Origin: JAZQLP01 sp045629205
GTDB taxonomy: Bacteria > Bacillota > Clostridia > Oscillospirales > UBA644
NCBI GenBank assembly: GCA_045629205.1
Contig: JAZQQT010000119.1
Coordinates: 1 to 8,507, forward strand
Direction: 5' to 3'
DNA: 8,507 bases
Below the pieces are notes generated by a model. The model made no database searches. It was not told the origin of the DNA and worked only from the letters and a program-made list of their open reading frames with translations. The translations under genes were made by a program, and so were the position numbers. Shown here piece after piece: positions 5,216-8,507 of this stretch (its first letter is position 1; every line of letters begins with the position of its first letter).

Positions 5216-7381
5216 TTATTTGAACGGGTTTTCGGAAGCTCTTGCTCCGACTGTTGATAAATCCGGCTCTTCAAAACCGATGAGGTCCCGGAAGACGCGG
5301 GAATCTTTCCTGAAAGTAAAATCATTGTTTGCGTAATCCGTGAAGCCCGGGTCTTCCAAATAGTATACGTTATCGGAAATCGCCGAAAGGTCAAACGCCC
5401 ACGGCATACCTCTGACAATGCGGAACAAAGACGGATCTTCTCCTTCATCGTCGTCGAAAGGTTCAAACGGGGAGGATGAATCTATATAACGGACATTATT
5501 ACGGATGTAGAAATGAGAGGGCGATTGCGGCAAATCATACGACGTATAGTTTTCGTCCTGGTTGCCGACTTCGGCAAAAAGAAGTGTTCTCGAAGAGGTG
5601 TATCTCCATAATTGAGAATGATAATCGTAAAGACGGATATCGTTTTTCATCCATGACTCATTGTCGTAAAAATCGGGCATTTCTTCCGTTCCCCAGTAAA
5701 CGATATTTATCGGTCCGCCGACATTTACACATATGTTGTCGTGTAAGTCCATGTAACCGGAAGCGCCGCAGAGTGCTGTTCCCGCAATATTGTAGAACAG
5801 ATTTCCGTATGCCGACCAGAATCTGCCCCAACAGTCAAAATACACTCCGTTGCCCCAACCGGGTTCATGAACAAGGTCTTTGACATCGTGCATAACGTTA
5901 TATCTGTAAACGTTGTCGTACCATGTAAAATAACCGAGTGTATGCACTGCGCCGCAGTCGGATGATTCCCTGCAGCAGTTGTATATTAAGTTGTATTCGA
6001 TAACACACTGCCCACCCGAAACTTCTACGGCAACATGGGGGCTGTCGTGCATTTCGTTGTGAGAAACGAGAATACCGTAGCCGTTTATGTCGATTGCGGC
6101 ATTGTAAACGGTATATATTTGCTGCCATTCGTAAATAATGTTATCAATAACGGTTGTATTGCCGAAAGTCTGTGTCGCGACGTCTCCGGCACGAACGGTA
6201 ATTCCCTTTGCGGCCAGATCGTGCAGCAGACATCCTTTTATCGTATTATAATCGCCGATAAGACTTACGGCGGCGTTGCCTCCAAGTCCGGAAAGACAGC
6301 AATTGCTTACGGTGATGTGATTTCCGATTCCGTTGAGGAATCCGTTACGGAAATATTTTGCCGAAAGATTGTCGAAAGTGATATATGAACATTTTTCAAG
6401 AGTTACCGGATATTCGGTAAACTGAGAAAAAGATATTTCGGACGTTTCAAATCCCGTGTCGGGCCAGTAGTAAAGGATGTTTGATTTTGTGTCCCAGTAA
6501 TATTCTCCGGGGGAATCGAGCTCCTGCGGTATATTATATACAAAATAAACGCAGCCTTTTCCCAAACTTGATTCGCCTGTTACAGGATAAAGAAGTGCGG
6601 CTTCGTCGGCAGACACGTCAATTTTGTTCATTCGCACGGTTCTCCAGTCGTAATACGGATAACCGTAAAAACGGATGTCTTTGATGTTTCTCCATACATC
6701 CGCCTGTTCTTCCGTGATAAATATTTTACCGAACTTGTTTCCGCTTTCATCGGAGATAAGATTTTTATAGTCGACTTCGGGATGATAGTATTCTTTGTTC
6801 GGCCAGCGGGCAACGTCCTGTCTTTTGCCGTTTACAAACAGTTCCTGTCTGTAAAAATTGTTTGCTTGGTTATTTACGGCATCGTCGAGGTCGTAGCATC
6901 CTGCGGCGGCGAGGTCCAACATCAAAACATTGGCTTTTGCTTCTTCTGTGGGAAGAAGTGATTTGAATGTGTCGTCTGCCGGCTTGAAATCCGATGGATT
7001 AATCGAAACTCCGCCGTCGAAAAGAACGTAAGCGTCTTTTGCACTTGCAAAGACTATCGGTTTGTCTTCTTCGCCGCTGTCATCGGCGGTTAATGTTATA
7101 CTTTCCGTTACGTTATACGTTCCCTCTACGAATTCGATTTTTATTCCGCCTTCGGGGAGTCCGTTTTCGGTTCTGTAAGTGCGCAAAGCTTTTACCGCGC
7201 CGGAAAGAGAGGCAACGGGAGTGTCTTTTTCTCCGCTGTTTTCGTCGTTTCCGTCGGGAGATACGTATATTATCTTACCGTATTTATGTTCTTCTTCGGC
7301 AGGGTCAAGAGGCTTTTCGCATGCAGCAAGAAGAGAAACGGCAACTGCAATCAAAAGCAGAGTGGATAAAAAACGTTTCAT
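5216..7381 (-). CDS. Lipoprotein with right-handed parallel beta-helix, GH141-like glycosidase (paralog 3)
   Basis: The 721-residue protein has a lipoprotein signal unlike the other two in sequence (MKRFLSTLLL, lipobox LAAC) but with Cys also at position 21. The order of regions is the same: the YVSPDGNDENSG opening and GTYNVTE/LTADDSG (34-133), the ELFVNGKRQ..ARWPN and GEYYWDTKSNILYYWP insert (175-310), beta-helix coils (about 330-560) and the conserved DPGFTDYANNDF tail. The candidate catalytic pair is D475 (SDCGAVH) and D516 (YFDCWG), 41 residues apart as in paralog 1. The core (439-558) matches paralog 1 at about 84% (101 of 120). It is the first gene of the array in transcription order and the only one whose promoter lacks the -35 inverted repeat. 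The ATG at 7381 is supported by AGGAAG at 7393-7388. The glycan substrate is unknown. Confidence 0.85.
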   Translation of the reverse strand: MKRFLSTLLLIAVAVSLLAACEKPLDPAEEEHKYGKIIYVSPDGNDENSGEKDTPVASLSGAVKALRTYRTENGLPEGGIKIEFVEGTYNVTESITLTADDSGEEDKPIVFASAKDAYVLFDGGVSINPSDFKPADDTFKSLLPTEEAKANVLMLDLAAAGCYDLDDAVNNQANNFYRQELFVNGKRQDVARWPNKEYYHPEVDYKNLISDESGNKFGKIFITEEQADVWRNIKDIRFYGYPYYDWRTVRMNKIDVSADEAALLYPVTGESSLGKGCVYFVYNIPQELDSPGEYYWDTKSNILYYWPDTGFETSEISFSQFTEYPVTLEKCSYITFDNLSAKYFRNGFLNGIGNHITVSNCCLSGLGGNAAVSLIGDYNTIKGCLLHDLAAKGITVRAGDVATQTFGNTTVIDNIIYEWQQIYTVYNAAIDINGYGILVSHNEMHDSPHVAVEVSGGQCVIEYNLIYNCCRESSDCGAVHTLGYFTWYDNVYRYNVMHDVKDLVHEPGWGNGVYFDCWGRFWSAYGNLFYNIAGTALCGASGYMDLHDNICVNVGGPINIVYWGTEEMPDFYDNESWMKNDIRLYDYHSQLWRYTSSRTLLFAEVGNQDENYTSYDLPQSPSHFYIRNNVRYIDSSSPFEPFDDDEGEDPSLFRIVRGMPWAFDLSAISDNVYYLEDPGFTDYANNDFTFRKDSRVFRDLIGFEEPDLSTVGARASENPFK

Positions 7382-7387
7382 AACTGA

Positions 7388-7393
7388 CTTCCT
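7388..7393 (-). promoter_or_regulatory. Ribosome binding site of paralog 3
   Basis: AGGAAG on the minus strand lies 6 nt before the ATG at 7381. It is a weaker match than the GGAGGA of the two downstream paralogs, which may mean lower translation. Confidence 0.65.
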
Positions 7394-7412
7394 TTTATGT
7401 TTTTATAATGCA

Positions 7413-7441
7413 ATTATATCATATACAGGTGTTTTTTTCAA
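7413..7441 (-). promoter_or_regulatory. Sigma-A promoter of paralog 3 (extended -10)
   Basis: Minus-strand TTGAAA (7441-7436), 17-bp spacer, TATAAT (7418-7413) with TG one base before the -10 box. It faces away from the yugP-like promoter in the 164-bp divergent region and differs from the two downstream promoters in its -35 and flanks. Confidence 0.82.
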
Positions 7442-7489
7442 TATCGTTTTGCGGTTATTATGACATTTATGCGAAAAACCGACATTATA

Positions 7490-7518
7490 TTGACAAAGAT
7501 AGACAGACGTGATATAAT
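7490..7518 (+). promoter_or_regulatory. Consensus sigma-A promoter of the yugP-like gene
   Basis: TTGACA (7490-7495), 17-bp spacer, TATAAT (7513-7518), with TG one base before the -10 box. The leader is about 20 nt to the start codon at 7546. Between this promoter and the divergent one (7442-7489) I see no convincing operator. Confidence 0.88.
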
Positions 7519-7530
7519 ATACAGGATGAG

Positions 7531-7538
7531 AAAGGAGG
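7531..7538 (+). promoter_or_regulatory. Ribosome binding site of the yugP-like gene
   Basis: AAAGGAGG ends 7 nt before GTG at 7546. It supports GTG as the start; the nearby ATG at 7526 is in another frame and lies before the ribosome site. Confidence 0.88.
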
Positions 7539-7545
7539 CTGCGCG

Positions 7546-8244
7546 GTGGATATTACGTATATCCTGCTCGTTTTACCGGCTGTTATTTTTTCTCTGATTG
7601 CAAGTGTTTATGTTAAATCCACATATAATAAATACAGTATGGATTTTTCTGCGCGCGGTCTTACCGGAGCGCAGGCAGCAAGAACGGTTTTACTCGCAAA
7701 CGGTGTTACGGATGTTATCATTTCGCCGATTTCGGGGAATTTAACAGATTATTACGATCCGAAAACAAATGTGATTTGTCTGTCCGAAAGCGTTTATAAC
7801 AATACGTCTACCGCCGCAATAGGTGTTGCCTGTCATGAGGCCGGACATGCCGCACAATATTCATCGGGTTATTTTCCTATAAAGATAAGGGCGGCGGTTA
7901 TTCCGATTACGAGCATTGCGTCAAAGCTTGCCGTTCCGATGATTTTTATCGGCTTACTTCTTTCGGCATTGTCTGTTTTGTTCCTTTGGATAGGGTATCT
8001 CGGTATTATCTTCTTCGCGTTCTCAACACTTTTTCAGCTTCTAACGCTCCCCGTTGAGTTCAACGCAAGCCGCAGGGCCGTGAAAGCCATAGAAGAAAAC
8101 GGTATTCTTCAAAAGGATGAAGTCCGCGCGACAAAAAAAGTCTTAAAAGCCGCCGCGATGACATATGTTGCGGCATTGGCGGTATCACTTATGCAGCTGG
8201 TGAGATTCATCGTTTTGTTATCCGGCAACCGCAGAAGAAACTGA
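7546..8244 (+). CDS. yugP: YugP-like membrane zinc metallopeptidase (Zn_peptidase_2 family)
   Basis: The 232-residue protein has the usual length and layout of the YugP family (Pfam Zn_peptidase_2). An N-terminal membrane segment covers about residues 4-24. The family motifs follow: LTGAQAARTVL (39-49), LTDYYDPKTNVICLSESVYN (66-85), the zinc site HEAGH (97-101, His97 and His101 as ligands, Glu98 as catalytic base) and LPVEFNASRRA (168-178), where Glu171 is the likely third ligand. Two further hydrophobic segments at about 118-144 and 145-168 and another near 203-226 make it an integral membrane protein. YugP proteins are conserved in Gram-positive bacteria; their physiological substrate is not well established. 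The gene starts with GTG, has its own strong promoter and is transcribed away from the lipoprotein array, so a shared role is not implied. No clear terminator follows, and the tRNA start lies about 235 bp downstream on the same strand. Confidence 0.92.
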   Translation: MDITYILLVLPAVIFSLIASVYVKSTYNKYSMDFSARGLTGAQAARTVLLANGVTDVIISPISGNLTDYYDPKTNVICLSESVYNNTSTAAIGVACHEAGHAAQYSSGYFPIKIRAAVIPITSIASKLAVPMIFIGLLLSALSVLFLWIGYLGIIFFAFSTLFQLLTLPVEFNASRRAVKAIEENGILQKDEVRATKKVLKAAAMTYVAALAVSLMQLVRFIVLLSGNRRRN

Positions 8245-8264
8245 TGTGAATCATATATCGCTGA

Positions 8265-8337
8265 TTCGGGACACCGCAAACGGAAGCGCGCCTGATATAT
8301 ATTTGTAAAATTGAATAACGGGATGTAGCGCAGTTGG
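8265..8337 (+). repeat. 73-bp direct repeat, copy A (upstream flank plus first 19 nt of a tRNA)
   Basis: This stretch matches 8426-8498 at 71 of 73 positions (differences at 8272 C/T and 8312 T/C), with an offset of 161 bp. It starts at TTCGGGA, 20 bp after the stop codon of the yugP-like gene, and ends inside a tRNA D-loop sequence (GCGCAGTTGG). Beyond 8337 the two copies are unrelated. Confidence 0.9.
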
Positions 8338-8354
8338 GCGAAGCTTGGAAGCGC
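8319..8354 (+). pseudogene. Broken tRNA start (remnant)
   Basis: CGGGATGTAGCGCAGTTGG at 8319-8337 equals the first 19 nt of the tRNA at 8480. The D-loop is then enlarged to 19 nt (8332-8350, holding GCGAAGCTTGG) before a GCGC that could close the D-stem (8351-8354). What follows (CTGCC-TGT-GGCAG hairpin, 8354-8366) is not a tRNA anticodon arm, and no T-arm or matching acceptor strand is found, so it is not a working tRNA. Confidence 0.55.
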
Positions 8355-8395
8355 TGCCTGTGGCAGAAGAAGCGAGAAGCTGAGGGTGCCGCGGT

Positions 8396-8429
8396 CGAAA
8401 ATAGGCGAGCGGAAGCGAAGTCTTTTTCG
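8396..8429 (+). other. Imperfect hairpin with GCGAGC-GGAA-GCGAAG core, possible terminator
   Basis: CGAAAA (8396-8401) can pair with TTTTCG (8424-8429), AGGC (8403-8406) with GTCT (8420-8423, one G-U), then facing GA and GAA form an internal loop able to make sheared G-A pairs, and GC/GC closes a GGAA tetraloop. The run of T at 8423-8427 gives it some terminator character for the yugP-like transcript, but the T-tract is itself part of the stem. The segment overlaps the start of repeat copy B. Confidence 0.3.
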
Positions 8430-8498
8430 GGATACCGCAAACGGAAGCGCGCCTGATATATATTTGTAAAATCGAATAACGGGATGTAGCGCAGTTGG
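8426..8498 (+). repeat. 73-bp direct repeat, copy B (immediately upstream of and into the tRNA gene)
   Basis: Second copy of 8265-8337 with two substitutions. Here the tRNA part is intact and continues normally past the end of the repeat (TAGCGCGCC). The shared upstream flank (about 54 bp) would hold any tRNA promoter; it has AT-rich TGATATATAT and TTGTAAAAT but no pair of boxes I would call a promoter. Confidence 0.9.
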
Positions 8499-8507
8499 TA
8501 GCGCGCC
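8480..8507 (+). tRNA. tRNA 5' half, probably tRNA-Pro, cut by window end
   Basis: CGGGATG (8480-8486) is the 5' acceptor strand, TA follows, then the D-stem GCGC (8489-8492) and GCGC (8501-8504) around AGTTGGTA, then G at position 26 and CC beginning the anticodon stem. The D-arm is canonical. A C at position 1 is characteristic of bacterial tRNA-Pro (and of initiator tRNA), and CGGGA.GTAGC.CAG closely resembles Bacillus tRNA-Pro. The anticodon is outside the window, so the identity is inferred. Confidence 0.72.

Noticed and set aside
618..7381. Array as a recent insertion of a mobile element
   Set aside because: No transposase, integrase, terminal inverted repeats or target duplication flank the three genes, and base composition looks like that of the neighbours; the repeats are explained by paralogy.
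7442..7489. Weak cggtt/aaccg inverted repeat in the divergent promoter region as an operator
   Set aside because: Only 5 bp per arm with a 20-nt gap, no better than chance in AT-rich sequence.
8248..8267. GAATCA/TGATTC inverted repeat just after the yugP-like gene as a terminator
   Set aside because: The stem is only 6 bp, AT-rich, with no T-tract after it (CGGGACACC follows).
8319..8425. Copy A as a complete second tRNA gene
   Set aside because: The D-loop is 19 nt, no anticodon arm of proper size follows, and there is no T-arm or acceptor strand complementary to CGGGATG.
1..8507. CRISPR array, phage genes or toxin-antitoxin pair
   Set aside because: No regularly spaced short repeats and no small gene pairs are present; all long repeats correspond to the three paralogs and the tRNA-start duplication.

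Overview
The window looks like a chromosomal piece of a low-to-mid GC Gram-positive bacterium, most likely a Clostridia-type member of the Bacillota from a gut-like habitat. This is inferred from sigma-A promoters close to consensus with 17-bp spacers, strong GGAGG ribosome sites, Gram-positive style lipoprotein signals, a YugP-type zinc peptidase, and a B. subtilis-like proline tRNA start. No sequence search was possible.

Layout. Positions 1-510 (minus) hold the N-terminal 170 residues of a membrane-anchored protein whose visible domain resembles the phosphodiester glycosidase (NAGPA/DUF2233) family; it runs off the left edge. Positions 618-7381 hold three tandem minus-strand paralogs of 722, 744 and 721 residues. 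Each is a lipoprotein with a right-handed parallel beta-helix resembling the GH141-type glycoside hydrolases. Each has its own sigma-A promoter, and each is followed by its own hairpin, so they form three separate transcription units in tandem rather than an operon. Positions 7382-7545 form a divergent promoter region. Positions 7546-8244 (plus) encode a YugP-like membrane zinc metallopeptidase. Positions 8245-8507 are non-coding and contain a 73-bp direct repeat that carries the upstream flank and first 19 bases of a tRNA. The second copy continues into a good tRNA 5' half, probably tRNA-Pro, cut by the window end; the first copy is a broken remnant.

Biology. The three lipoproteins are probably anchored to the outer face of the membrane and act on a complex glycan, with two paralogs (1 and 3) nearly alike and the middle one diverged around its active-site cleft. 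The substrate cannot be read from the window: there is no transporter, regulator or other carbohydrate enzyme except perhaps the phosphodiester glycosidase-like neighbour. The most informative signals are the patchwork similarity among the three paralogs, which suggests gene conversion or domain exchange, a shared inverted repeat over the -35 box of two of the three promoters, and the tRNA-start duplication at the right end.
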